A DNA stretch of 64,000 nt from Aurantiochytrium sp. KH105. Lineage: Eukaryota > Sar > Bigyra > Thraustochytrida > Thraustochytriidae. The stretch covers positions 186,001 through 250,000 of the forward strand of contig BGKB01000004.1 of assembly GCA_003116975.1 (NCBI GenBank). Direction: 5' to 3'. Under the pieces are notes generated by a model, which was given only the letters and a program-made list of their open reading frames with translations, had not been told where the DNA came from and made no database searches. Position 1 is the stretch's first letter, and the number at the start of each line of letters is the position of its first letter. Below, piece after piece: positions 31,837 through 40,687 of this stretch. Both the position numbers and the translations under genes were made by a program.

Positions 31837-32937
31837 CTAGGATTTAAAATATTCCTCATAAGTCCTCCGCAGAACGTAGCCGCTCGAACTTGTGTTTGGC
31901 AAATTCAGTCTTCGCCGCACCTTTTGCCAAAGGTGGTTCGCGACAATGTGGTCGTAACCACCTGTCGCCTTTACAGAATCATACAACTTGGTAGGATGAA
32001 TAAGAACGCCTTTAAGACCCGTCAGCTTGCTCATGTAGCGCTCGCGATGGCCTGAAAAGACAACACCACGCCCTGTGAGCATCGAAGAGTCAAGAAACTC
32101 TTGCGCTGTCATGGTCCCCACGGCGTCATCCGGTATGTGCGCCCTGTCGCCGATCTTGAGATCTGCGCGACCGCCCACATCCGTGATTCTCCCCAACGCA
32201 TCGACGCGGATCGAAGCGAGGTCCACGGCAGGGACCTCGACTTCGAACGCATAGGGATAGGTCCCGACCTGATCGGCAAAGGCAATGGAATAACGAAGTT
32301 GAGCCGTATTGGCGCTGTTGGGGCTCCGCTTGCGCTTCTTTCGTTTCCGCTTGCGCCCCGAGGGCTCATTCGCGATCTCGAGGTCGGCGAGGTCGCCTTC
32401 GTCCTCCTCGCCGTTAAAGGAGGCATCGTCATCGTACCCATCGCTACCGGCGACCACCCGTTTCTTGGTCTGTCGGCCGGATCGCGTCGTGTACTCCTCC
32501 TCGTCATCGTCGTCGTCGTCGAGGTCGAGGCCGTTGCCGGTGCAGCCGGCGCCGGCCGCATTGGAGGCGCCGTAGCCGCGGCGCTCGTGCTTGAGGCCGG
32601 ACTCGCGGACGGCTCTGGCGCCGCGTTTGGTGCGCCGCTGCTGGTGCTGCGCTGCGGCTGCGGCCTGGGCCTGCGCGGTGGCGGCGGCGGCCTTCTTCTC
32701 GCCCGCCGGCACGCCCTTGGGCTTGGCCTGCGCGAGCGGCACGGCGTACACGGGCAGGCAGAGGCTGTTGATATGCTCCGAGAGCTTGAGCTCGCGCAGC
32801 TGCTCCGCGTGGAAACCCGCGTACGCGTCGGCGCCGGCCGCGGACCCGGCCGCGGCCAGCTCCGCCTCGCGCGCCTGCGCGCTGCCGGCCCCGCGCGCCG
32901 CGCTCACGGCCGCGAAGGCCGTCAGCAGCGGCGCCAT
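31837..32937 (-). CDS. ARID-domain DNA-binding protein
   Basis: 366 residues from the ATG at 32937; the frame is open 106 codons further but those are low-complexity and lack an ATG. The N-terminus is Ala-rich, followed by Gln/Ala/Lys segments, an acidic run (DDDDDDEEE, about residues 140-150) and a basic nuclear-signal-like block near 205 (GRKRKRKKRKR). A folded stretch follows (YSIAFADQVGTYPYAFEVEV). The last ~75 residues form an ARID domain, with signature parts LTGLKGVLIHPTKLYDSVK, GGYDHIVANHLWQKV, LNLPNTSSSGYVLRRTYEEY. ARID proteins bind DNA and often belong to SWI/SNF or histone-demethylase complexes. The protein stops immediately after the ARID, at the border with the low-GC island, so a lost C-terminal part is possible. 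Divergent from the NUDT5-like gene. Confidence 0.88.
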   Translation of the reverse strand: MAPLLTAFAAVSAARGAGSAQAREAELAAAGSAAGADAYAGFHAEQLRELKLSEHINSLCLPVYAVPLAQAKPKGVPAGEKKAAAATAQAQAAAAAQHQQRRTKRGARAVRESGLKHERRGYGASNAAGAGCTGNGLDLDDDDDDEEEYTTRSGRQTKKRVVAGSDGYDDDASFNGEEDEGDLADLEIANEPSGRKRKRKKRKRSPNSANTAQLRYSIAFADQVGTYPYAFEVEVPAVDLASIRVDALGRITDVGGRADLKIGDRAHIPDDAVGTMTAQEFLDSSMLTGRGVVFSGHRERYMSKLTGLKGVLIHPTKLYDSVKATGGYDHIVANHLWQKVRRRLNLPNTSSSGYVLRRTYEEYFKS

Positions 32938-33611
32938 GGCGTGGATCGCGCCGCCGCTTGCGGGTCTGCGAGGCCCTCGCCGCCTCGGCCTGCCGCGGGC
33001 TGCGCTGCGAGCCGCACGTTTCCCGCGGGCTCCCGCCGCCGCGGATTGGTTGGTTGCGGCGCCGCCGCGGCTGCCGCGCCTTCCTGCTTCGAGAACGAAT
33101 GGGTGATTGGTTGATTGATTGATGGATTGTTCAATCGTTGGTCGCGTCCACTTCCTCCCCCTATCTGCGGGTCGCCCGCCCGCGCGAAAAACGCTGCGGC
33201 CGCCCGCGCAACACGAGTATCCGCGCGCGCCGCACTTGCGCGCCCGCGCCCGCAAGTGCGCGACGAGGCGATACCGCGCTTACCGGAATTCGTGGACGCG
33301 AGAAAAAAGGCCCCAAGCTGGGCGCGGTCGCGGCGCGGAGCCACGCCGATAGGTCTTTTAGAGGCCTCGCGTCCTGCGTTCTGTTCTCTTCGCGTTCCCT
33401 CCAGGGGCGACCGTGTGTCTCGGACAAGTGATCTTGCGAGGGAAGAGAAGACAAGAGAAGGAAAAGTCGATCGCGACGAGTGCGAGCGCAGCGACTGCGA
33501 CGCGGAGACGCGCACGGTGAGCCTCTCTTGAGCCAGACCGTGAGGCTGCGCGCTTTCGAGGGCGAACGAGCAGAGCAGGGCAGAGCAGCTGCAGATCGGA
33601 ATTGAGGTAGA
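32938..33611. promoter_or_regulatory. Shared divergent promoter region, ARID / NUDT5-like
   Basis: 674 bp between two divergent starts. Very GC-rich on the ARID side, with a GATT-type repeat near 33,103-33,123, and purine-rich (GAGAAGAC-type) near 33,435-33,465 on the NUDT5 side. No TATA box or named site was identified. Confidence 0.5.
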
Positions 33612-34235
33612 ATGGCGACCAAGAAGGAGAACAGGGCCAGCGCCAAGCTCCTCAAGACCGAACCGGTGCAGCCCGAGGGCTTCAAGTGGGTGCAGCTCGC
33701 CAAGCTCACGTACGAAGACGCCGAGGGGAAGGAACGACAATGGGAAATGTCCATGCGCAGCACGCGCAAGGGTGACGTCGACGGCGTTGCGGTGGTCTGC
33801 AGGCTTCTGAAAAAGGGCGAGAAGCCCAAGACGGTGCTCGTGTCGCAGTTTCGACCGCCTGCTAACGCGTACGTGCTCGAGGTTCCAGCCGGCCTCGTCG
33901 ACGAGGGCGAGACAGCAGAACAGGCTGCTATCCGCGAGCTCAAGGAGGAAACTGGCTTTACCGCAACGCGTGTGACGCACGTCTCGCCCATTGTGCTTTC
34001 TGATCCCGGCGTATCTGGCGACACAATGCAATACGTCACGGTGGAGGTCGATCTCGACGCAGAGGAAAATCTCAACCCAAAGGCGAATCCAGAGGAGGGC
34101 GAGCACATTGACATCCATATTGTAGAAATTGATAGCCTCCTCAGCGTACTGCAGGATCCAACTCAAGTTGTGCAGGATCGTCCCAAGGTTGTCGTCGATG
34201 CTCGCCTTTTCGGTCTGGCGCTCTCAATGCTGTAA
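33612..34235 (+). CDS. NUDT5: NUDT5-like Nudix hydrolase (ADP-ribose pyrophosphatase)
   Basis: 207 residues. Such enzymes cut ADP-ribose and related ADP-sugars to AMP and ribose 5-phosphate, using Mg2+ bound by the Nudix box. The box is complete (Gx5Ex7REUxEExGU): GLVDEGE, then seven residues, then RELKEETGF, about residues 96-118. The flanking features match human NUDT5 in order: SMRSTRKGDVDGVAVV, VSQFRPPANAYVLEVPAG before the box, and a Pro/Asp/Glu-rich EEGEHIDIHIVEI with a VDARLFGLALSML end after it. Length is close to NUDT5 (219). Cytosolic or nuclear; no targeting signal is seen. The ATG is well placed, 600 bp from the divergent ARID gene. Confidence 0.93.
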   Translation: MATKKENRASAKLLKTEPVQPEGFKWVQLAKLTYEDAEGKERQWEMSMRSTRKGDVDGVAVVCRLLKKGEKPKTVLVSQFRPPANAYVLEVPAGLVDEGETAEQAAIRELKEETGFTATRVTHVSPIVLSDPGVSGDTMQYVTVEVDLDAEENLNPKANPEEGEHIDIHIVEIDSLLSVLQDPTQVVQDRPKVVVDARLFGLALSML

Positions 34236-34601
34236 TAAATATATAAGTAGAACGAATTTCAGAATACAAAGAAGGCACCCTGAACTGGCCCCTACGTTCA
34301 TCATGATCTTTTACTTCACACGCAAGATGATAATCCGCGACGTATTTTTGGTGACCGATACTTATGTTCATACATGCCTTATGTTTCCTTGCGGTCTGCC
34401 GTTCTCAAAATTCTGTGCAAGAATCAACAAAGGCTCACGTAGACGTGCTCGTAAGGGACACTCCTCCTTGTAGTGTAGTAAACTAGCTTTCGTCGTCTTG
34501 GAAAAAAAAATCTACTTTACTTCACACATTTCTAAAACTACGCGACGTGTTGTTGTCCGTCAGAATCTTGATTCATTCATCCATGATGCAATCACTCACA
34601 A
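34236..34601. other. Convergent 3' spacer, NUDT5-like / kinesin
   Basis: 366 bp of AT-rich DNA between two genes that end toward each other. AATAAATATATAAG directly after the NUDT5 stop may be a poly(A)-signal-like stretch. Nothing else recognised. Confidence 0.55.
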
Positions 34602-37600
34602 TTAGTCGATCATATGCTTCTGACCTGGGACATTATCGCGCTGTATAATCGAGGGCACCGACTTGGGTCTGGGAATTGGGGTCAAGCGATTCATCGCTCC
34701 CATGAACCAGCCTGCGGGAGACGCACTGGAGGACGCACCCTTGCCCGAGGATGATGCCGGACCTGCTGCAGGCGGAGGGGTCACAGGTGCAAGACGTGGT
34801 GGCGTGTCGAGACCTGCATTTGATGGGACCATCTTTTGCGCAGCCTCCTTGGTCCTGCGATGCGCTTGGTCTCGCGTTGGCGCTCCACGGCCGCCTCGCC
34901 CACGGACAGGCTTGATGACACGCGGCTTGCTTCCCCCTCCTGCCGCACTCTTCTCCGATCCGAGCGTTCCCTCGATCTTTTCTTCCCGCCCGTCACATGC
35001 GTCATCTTCCTCCTCGTCATCAGAATGATCAAGAGCGTCAAATGCAAGCTTGTACGCAGCGAGTTCGGTCTGCAGCTTGTCCACATGTTCCTGGTAGTCC
35101 TCCACGTGCGATTTGAAAGAGGCTTGGTAGTCGTGCAAAGCAGCCTCGAGGAAACCGATCTGAGACTCGCGGTTCTGAAGTTTGAGGCGCGCAAGAACTT
35201 CGTTCTGCTGCGCAACCTGGAGCTTTGCACTCTGCTTGCGGATCTGCTTGTTCAATTCAAGATTGTGCTCTCGCTCCGTGCGCAGCGTATCGGTAATATC
35301 GCTCAGGTCTGCGTTATTCGACGCTGCGAGCAGCTCTTGGGCCTCGAGCATTTCGAGACGCAACTGAATGTACTTTTCAGTAATATGCATCAAATCGCTC
35401 TTGAGCAGGGCCTCTTGGGACGTCATCGATGATTTGATATCGTGCAAACTCGTCGAACGTCGGCGCAGCTCCCTGCTGGCCCTCCTGCTCTTGCGGCCCC
35501 GTTTCTTGTCGCATTCTGGTGACGACGCCTTGGCTTCCACGCCCTCACCCTCGTTTGCAGTCTTTTCGCCTTCTTCGCCGTTGTTAATATCCCAGGTATG
35601 AGCAGGGGCACTCTGCTCATCGAGACTTTCGACATCGTCCAAGAGAGTCCGATCATCGTGCCCGCTCTGAAAGAATGCATCGTCGTCCCCGCCACCTAAA
35701 TGTTGCTTGAGGACCTTGTTCTCCGTCTCGAGTCCACGCAAGGTGAGCTGCGTCTCCTTTTCCTTGAACTCGGCTTGTTGCTGAAAGAGCTCAAGCTTGG
35801 CCACGCGTTGCACAAGATCAGCTTGCGCTTTGGCTGACGCTGCCAACTCATCTTCAAGCCCCCGATTCCGCGCGCGAAGCCCCTCCAGAGCGTCGTTGGC
35901 AATATCTGCTTCCGCCTGCGCTTCGTCAGCCTTCATTTGCAGCGAATCGACCTTTTCCAAAGCCTTGGTCAGCGCTTCCTCTGCGCGTCGGACCAGCTGC
36001 GAGTCACCCTCGAAGCCTTCCGTCTCGGGTTGCGGGCTACTTTGTTCCAGGGGTGATGGTGGGTATCGTGTGTCCTCGGGGCACCCTTCGGCCGGGTGTA
36101 CAAGGCCCGCCTCACGCGCAGCAGGCTCCTGCTGCACTTGCATTCGCTCTTGTTCTTGCTTTGCCGCATGTTTTCCGGGTCCGTGCGACTGCGAGCCGTG
36201 GCTCTTTCGCGTTTTCGCAAGAGAATCATCGCTACATGTTGGAATAGAGTTCAGTTCAAAGGATTCACGCTGCAGTACGCTCTCGAGACCCTTGGCGGAT
36301 ATGGTGAAAGCGCTTTGATCACCTTTAACCTCGCGCACTGGAGACTGTGCGACGTCGATACCAAGGCTCGCTTCAAGCGACCGAGCGTACTTTACCATCA
36401 TGAGCAGCGAGTCCCGCGACCGCGCCACCATCGCCTTGTACTCTGCGACGGAGAACTCCTGGTTCACTGTAGGCTTGTTCTTGATTCGTTTTGCACGCGT
36501 GCCAAAGCGCAACGTTGACAGAGTTTCCACGGCATTATACTTGAACCCAGAACACGTAATAATCAGCGACGTCTTGGAATTGCCTCCCAAAGAGTCCTGA
36601 AGACATCGCGTCAATTTGCTATCACGGTATGGCACGTGCTTGGCGCCTTCGACGAGGGCCTTGATCACATTCCCCAGCGCACTCAGCGAACGATTGATTG
36701 TCTTGGCCTCTTCGAGGACGCCACTCGTCGCCCCGGTCTTTTTCACCATCTCGCTGCCTGCCAAATCAACCAAGAACAGCTTGCCTGTTCTACTCAACAG
36801 CGTGGACTGCGTTTTACGCTGTGAAACAGTAATCATGAACACCGAATGGCTCCGACTCGAGTCCTGATTCATACGCGTGGACGCAATGGCGCGACTGGCA
36901 TTTCCCTTGGCCGCCACCTTGAGCAGTTCCTTTGCTGACGACACATACACCTCCTCGGCGCCCTCGATAACAACGCCGCGACCTCGCACGTCGCGCACGC
37001 GCAGGTTCTGGTTTCGCGCGCCAGGGTTCAAGAGGTCGCGGATGCGCTCCATGTAAATTTCCACAAAGGACACCTTGATCATGAACTCCGTGTCTGCGTC
37101 GGCGCCCGACATGGTGTCGAAAATATCCTCTGCGATGCGCGGCACGACGCCTCGCAAATCCTCTCCGTCGTTTCCAGGGCCCATCTTGCCCCCGCTCGGC
37201 CCCATCATCGTGTGCGTCTTGCCCGACCCCGTCTGGCCGTATGCAAAAATGGTACAATTGTAGCCGTCGAGGACATCCTTGACGAGCGGCTTGGCGCAGT
37301 AGTCATACACTTCGTCCTGCTGCGAGGATTCCTGAAAAACGCGGTCGAAAGTGAACGTGGCGTCCTCTTTGGCGATGCCCTCGTGCAGCGTCACGGACGC
37401 GGCGTCCTCCCCAAACGAGACCGCGCGCTCCGCGCCTTGCGCCTCTTCCACCTTGTTGGCCGGCCGGAACCTGCAGCACACGCGCACGTTCGTCGAGGCG
37501 TTCCCTCCTCCTCCTCCTCCTGGCGACGCTGCGCCCTCGCTGCCTCTCCGCCGCGCCCTCGGCGTCGACGCCGCCGTGCTGCTGCGCTCGCGGCGCTCGG

Positions 37601-37754
37601 CCTCGCCTCTGCCCTCGTCGTCGTGGTCCAGGTCCCGGTCCGGGGCCGCCTCCGCCTCCGCCATGACCTCCCCGGCCCTCGCGAACACGTCTTCCTCGGG
37701 CTCCTGCTCCGGCCGCGGCGGCGGCTCTCCGCGCGGCGGCGGCGGGCTCTGCAT
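34602..37754 (-). CDS. Kinesin-1-like microtubule motor heavy chain
   Basis: 1,050 residues from the ATG at 37754 (MQSPPPP...). The frame is open to an earlier ATG at 38507, adding 251 residues of low-complexity, Lys-run sequence that looks like leader DNA. After a Pro/Glu-rich start the motor begins near residue 90 (NVRVCCRFRPANK). It has P-loop GQTGSGKT, switch I NQDSSRSHSVF, switch II LVDLAGSE, the alpha-6 end TLRFGTRAKRIKNKPTVNQE and an N-terminal, plus-end-type neck. A linker with low-complexity pieces follows, then two long coiled-coil blocks (about 600-700 and 790-920), then a basic Gly/Arg/Pro tail. The motor most resembles the conventional kinesin-1 group by its VSFVEIYMERIRDLLNP and neck region. 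Cargo and light-chain binding cannot be told; no IAK-type autoinhibitory motif was spotted in the tail. Confidence 0.9.
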   Translation of the reverse strand: MQSPPPPRGEPPPRPEQEPEEDVFARAGEVMAEAEAAPDRDLDHDDEGRGEAERRERSSTAASTPRARRRGSEGAASPGGGGGGNASTNVRVCCRFRPANKVEEAQGAERAVSFGEDAASVTLHEGIAKEDATFTFDRVFQESSQQDEVYDYCAKPLVKDVLDGYNCTIFAYGQTGSGKTHTMMGPSGGKMGPGNDGEDLRGVVPRIAEDIFDTMSGADADTEFMIKVSFVEIYMERIRDLLNPGARNQNLRVRDVRGRGVVIEGAEEVYVSSAKELLKVAAKGNASRAIASTRMNQDSSRSHSVFMITVSQRKTQSTLLSRTGKLFLVDLAGSEMVKKTGATSGVLEEAKTINRSLSALGNVIKALVEGAKHVPYRDSKLTRCLQDSLGGNSKTSLIITCSGFKYNAVETLSTLRFGTRAKRIKNKPTVNQEFSVAEYKAMVARSRDSLLMMVKYARSLEASLGIDVAQSPVREVKGDQSAFTISAKGLESVLQRESFELNSIPTCSDDSLAKTRKSHGSQSHGPGKHAAKQEQERMQVQQEPAAREAGLVHPAEGCPEDTRYPPSPLEQSSPQPETEGFEGDSQLVRRAEEALTKALEKVDSLQMKADEAQAEADIANDALEGLRARNRGLEDELAASAKAQADLVQRVAKLELFQQQAEFKEKETQLTLRGLETENKVLKQHLGGGDDDAFFQSGHDDRTLLDDVESLDEQSAPAHTWDINNGEEGEKTANEGEGVEAKASSPECDKKRGRKSRRASRELRRRSTSLHDIKSSMTSQEALLKSDLMHITEKYIQLRLEMLEAQELLAASNNADLSDITDTLRTEREHNLELNKQIRKQSAKLQVAQQNEVLARLKLQNRESQIGFLEAALHDYQASFKSHVEDYQEHVDKLQTELAAYKLAFDALDHSDDEEEDDACDGREEKIEGTLGSEKSAAGGGSKPRVIKPVRGRGGRGAPTRDQAHRRTKEAAQKMVPSNAGLDTPPRLAPVTPPPAAGPASSSGKGASSSASPAGWFMGAMNRLTPIPRPKSVPSIIQRDNVPGQKHMID

Positions 37755-38695
37755 GCTCGCCCTCCGCGCGCGAGCTCGCCGCTCGCTCGCCTTCCGTGGG
37801 TCTGTTCCGGTCTGCCGCCGCGGCGTGCCCTTCTCCTCCTCTTTCTCCTTCTCCTTCTTCTTCTTCTTGTTATTCTTCTTCTTCTTCTTCTTGTTATTCT
37901 TCTTCTCCTCCGCAACCAACGCAGCGAGCGATGTACCGGGACTGCGCCGCGCTCGCCGCCGGTGCTCGGCGGGCTCGGCTTTGCTCGGCCGGCTGCTCGG
38001 CTTCTGCGTCTGCCGCAAGAGCAGAAGCGCGCAGGCGAGCGCGGCTTCTGTCGAGGCCGGGCTGCGCTCGCTCACGGGGGGCCAGTTCTCAGGCCCGGTG
38101 GGGCGCCACCTCCGCACTCGATTGCCGCGCTTGACTTGAAGGCGGGAGAGGAGAGGAGAAAAACAAACACTGCACGCGTGCACGGCACGGTCGCGGCGAT
38201 TCTGCCAGCCAGGCGGCAGAGAACGCCGGCGAGAACGGGAGCTCGCCGCGCGAGAAAACCGATCAGAGGGGGCCAACCGGAGGCCGCGTGGGGAAAAGGA
38301 GAAGGGGCCGAGGAAGAGCGCCCGGCCGAGAGCAGCTCCGGCTGCAGAGCGAGGCCAGACGCGGGAGCGGAGGAAAAGCAAACGGTCGGATGGATGACGC
38401 CCGGCAGAGGGGACAAAGGCGGCAGTCCAGCGAGTCAGCCTGCCGGACAGCCAGCCAGCCAGGCAGGTGACCGACCGGTTATCGTATCGTATCGTGTCAT
38501 GGGGCATGATACTGACATGACTGCGACGAGCAAGACGACTGGCCGGCCGGCCGGCCCGGCCGAATGACTGGATGAGTGAATGGAGATGATTCGAAGAGAG
38601 CTTGTTTCCCTAACTGCCAGTGGGACCAAGGGACATTTGTACGTGGCCGAGATGGTGCAGTTACGATGGTGAACCCTTCATCAAAGTCTATCTAT
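37755..38695. promoter_or_regulatory. Kinesin upstream region and ALKBH1 3' flank
   Basis: Contains a CTTCTT/TTATTC-type tract (about 37,827-37,915) that is pure purine on the kinesin sense strand, and a smaller CTCCTCTC-type tract near 38,140. Much of it is an open continuation of the kinesin frame. CGTATCGTATCGTGTC near 38,480 is a short pentamer repeat. Confidence 0.45.
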
Positions 38696-40090
38696 TCATT
38701 TAGGGACGCGGCGTAAAGCGCCGAGAGCAGTGTGGGCCGCCTGGGTGGAGAAAGTCCGCGGCTTCACCTGGCGCACATTGACGTTGATGCGTCCAGCCTC
38801 GAGATACGAGGCAACTGCAGGTGGAAGACACGGCAACAATCGCGAGGGGAGGGTTCCTTGCATCATGCAGGGAACACCATGAATGTTCATGCGCGAAGGA
38901 CCGCCTAGAATAACCACGTCGCCGTTGCGCACAATGAGAGGCACAGGCCCTGGGGGTCGGGCGTCCGTCTGAGAGTCTCCGCCCAAAACGTAGACGCCAG
39001 CGTTGCCAAAGGAAATCGACACAACAGGGGCATCGTCTGTCCACTCGGCGTCATCCTTGTGACCGCCCATTGTCGTTCCTGCGCGGTAATAATTGACAAT
39101 AGCCGTTTCCGGCTCAATCTGCATGGCAAAGGGCTCCACAAGCTGTTTTGCAAGTCTACCGAGTGCACGAGGAAATGGACTCTTGCGATCCTCCGTGTAC
39201 CTTCGGTTGGACCAATCGTAGTGGTATCCCAAGGTAGCCCAGCGGAGCTTGCTGCTCAACGCAGACTCTTCACCATCTTGTGTGCGATTTCGCTCGCTCA
39301 CGTCACCACTCGCGTAGTCGACAGCGAGTCGCTCGACCCATTTCGCTTCAACGCGAGTTGAGACAAAGGGATTCGGAACAAAAATGAACCCTGGCCTTCC
39401 CTCAATGCCGTATGCTTTTGTCACACAAAACTCTTCTTCCTCGGCCTCTACTTCTTCATTTTTGCCACCGTTGTCGTCTTCCTGCGCGTCCTGATCGTTC
39501 TGATGGCCCTTCTCTTTCATGACGGAAGGGACTTCAATCGTCTTGACAAGGTCAACGAGCTCTTTCGGGGAGTTGTCCAGGTTGCAAAAGTCCAGAAGGT
39601 CGATTTCCTCGGTGGCGCGCTTGCGTTTTTGCCCAGAGACAACGTTCTCGTCCTCGACACGACCACTGTCTGTGTCCATTCGCTTTACGTACGCCGTCAC
39701 CTCGTGCCTTTTGCGCTTAAAGTGTTTCCAAACGTTGCGAAAGACTTCTTCCTTGGCTTTGTTTTCTGTCTCTGTCTCCGCCTCCGTCTGCGTCTCGGGT
39801 GCTTGCACGCGGCAGCTCTCGTCCCCCTTGTGCACGCGCTGCGGCGTCTCCATGTCCGAAGTTTTGCTCGTACCACTCGTCTCCGGCGTCAGCTTGTCCG
39901 GGCTAGGCCTATCGCTGCCGGGCCCAGCACGGTTTGCGTCCTCCATGCTCTCGCTCTTGGCCGTGTCGGCAAGCGAGGCCTCGCTCCCTCCGCTCCGCAA
40001 GCGGCGCTCCACGAGCAGGCGGGGCCTTTGCAAATTTGCGGCCATTCGTAGTGGTGCCAGAGACTGCGACTCGCTCATTCCCCGACTCAT
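38696..40090 (-). CDS. ALKBH1: ALKBH1-like Fe(II)/2-oxoglutarate dioxygenase
   Basis: 464 residues. ALKBH1 proteins are AlkB-family oxygenases; the human enzyme demethylates tRNA m1A and makes f5C in mitochondrial tRNA. The C-terminal half follows ALKBH1 closely: LRWATLGYHYDWSNRRY, FPRALGRLAKQL, NYYRAGTTMGGHKDDAE with the iron-binding HxD, SISFGNAGVYVLGG, RNGDVVILGGPSRMNIHGVP with the distal His and the 2OG-binding region, and RINVNVRQV at the end. The N-terminal ~215 residues are extra: acidic, Glu/Lys-rich and probably disordered, with one short conserved-looking block (DLLDFCNLDNSPKELVDLVK). The first ATG (40090) was taken; Met5 and Met16 are alternatives. A mitochondrial signal is not obvious. 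Confidence 0.92.
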   Translation of the reverse strand: MSRGMSESQSLAPLRMAANLQRPRLLVERRLRSGGSEASLADTAKSESMEDANRAGPGSDRPSPDKLTPETSGTSKTSDMETPQRVHKGDESCRVQAPETQTEAETETENKAKEEVFRNVWKHFKRKRHEVTAYVKRMDTDSGRVEDENVVSGQKRKRATEEIDLLDFCNLDNSPKELVDLVKTIEVPSVMKEKGHQNDQDAQEDDNGGKNEEVEAEEEEFCVTKAYGIEGRPGFIFVPNPFVSTRVEAKWVERLAVDYASGDVSERNRTQDGEESALSSKLRWATLGYHYDWSNRRYTEDRKSPFPRALGRLAKQLVEPFAMQIEPETAIVNYYRAGTTMGGHKDDAEWTDDAPVVSISFGNAGVYVLGGDSQTDARPPGPVPLIVRNGDVVILGGPSRMNIHGVPCMMQGTLPSRLLPCLPPAVASYLEAGRINVNVRQVKPRTFSTQAAHTALGALRRVPK

Positions 40091-40687
40091 TCACGGATTT
40101 CCTCGCCCAGCGCCTGTAAAGTAGGCCTTCCGGCCGCTTGGCAAGTGTAGTACTACGCGCTCAGCTGCTCCATTGTGGCGAAGCCAGCGGGATGACGAAC
40201 ATCTTGTCGCCAAGAACATCCAGATAAGCTGCCAGCTGCCTCATTTTCCGGTGGGTTTTGCATTGTGAAAGTGACTCGGTCATGGATGAGCACGTCCACG
40301 ATGCGCTCAACGAGAATTTCACTCAGACTTCGTCTTCGCTACAACGGTCTCTCCTCATTCTGCACGACGTCCTGCCCTTGTTGCACCACTGGCCAGAGCA
40401 TTCACCGAGGCATTGGCCAAGGCATTGCATGACCGAGGAAATGCATGTTTCTGATGAGCTGGAAGTGCCAGTGAGTGAGTGATTTGGAGGTCTCGCGAAT
40501 GCGTCCCAATCAATGCGCCAAAGAACGAACAACCAGTTGGGCGATTGCCAACGCCGCGTCTCGCGAAGCCATAGCGATACGGTCGCTGGCTAGGGGGGTC
40601 GATAGCTCGCCGCGCGCAGCCTTCGGCGCTGAGGTCACCGCGCCGAGGTCTCTGTGCTACTCTGACGTTGCAAAAGCCATCGGCGTC
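40091..40687. promoter_or_regulatory. Divergent promoter region, ALKBH1 / double SET
   Basis: 597 bp between divergent starts. The SET frame is open over the last ~210 bp, including an in-frame ATG at 40499, but that part shows no conserved features. No repeats of note. Confidence 0.5.
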
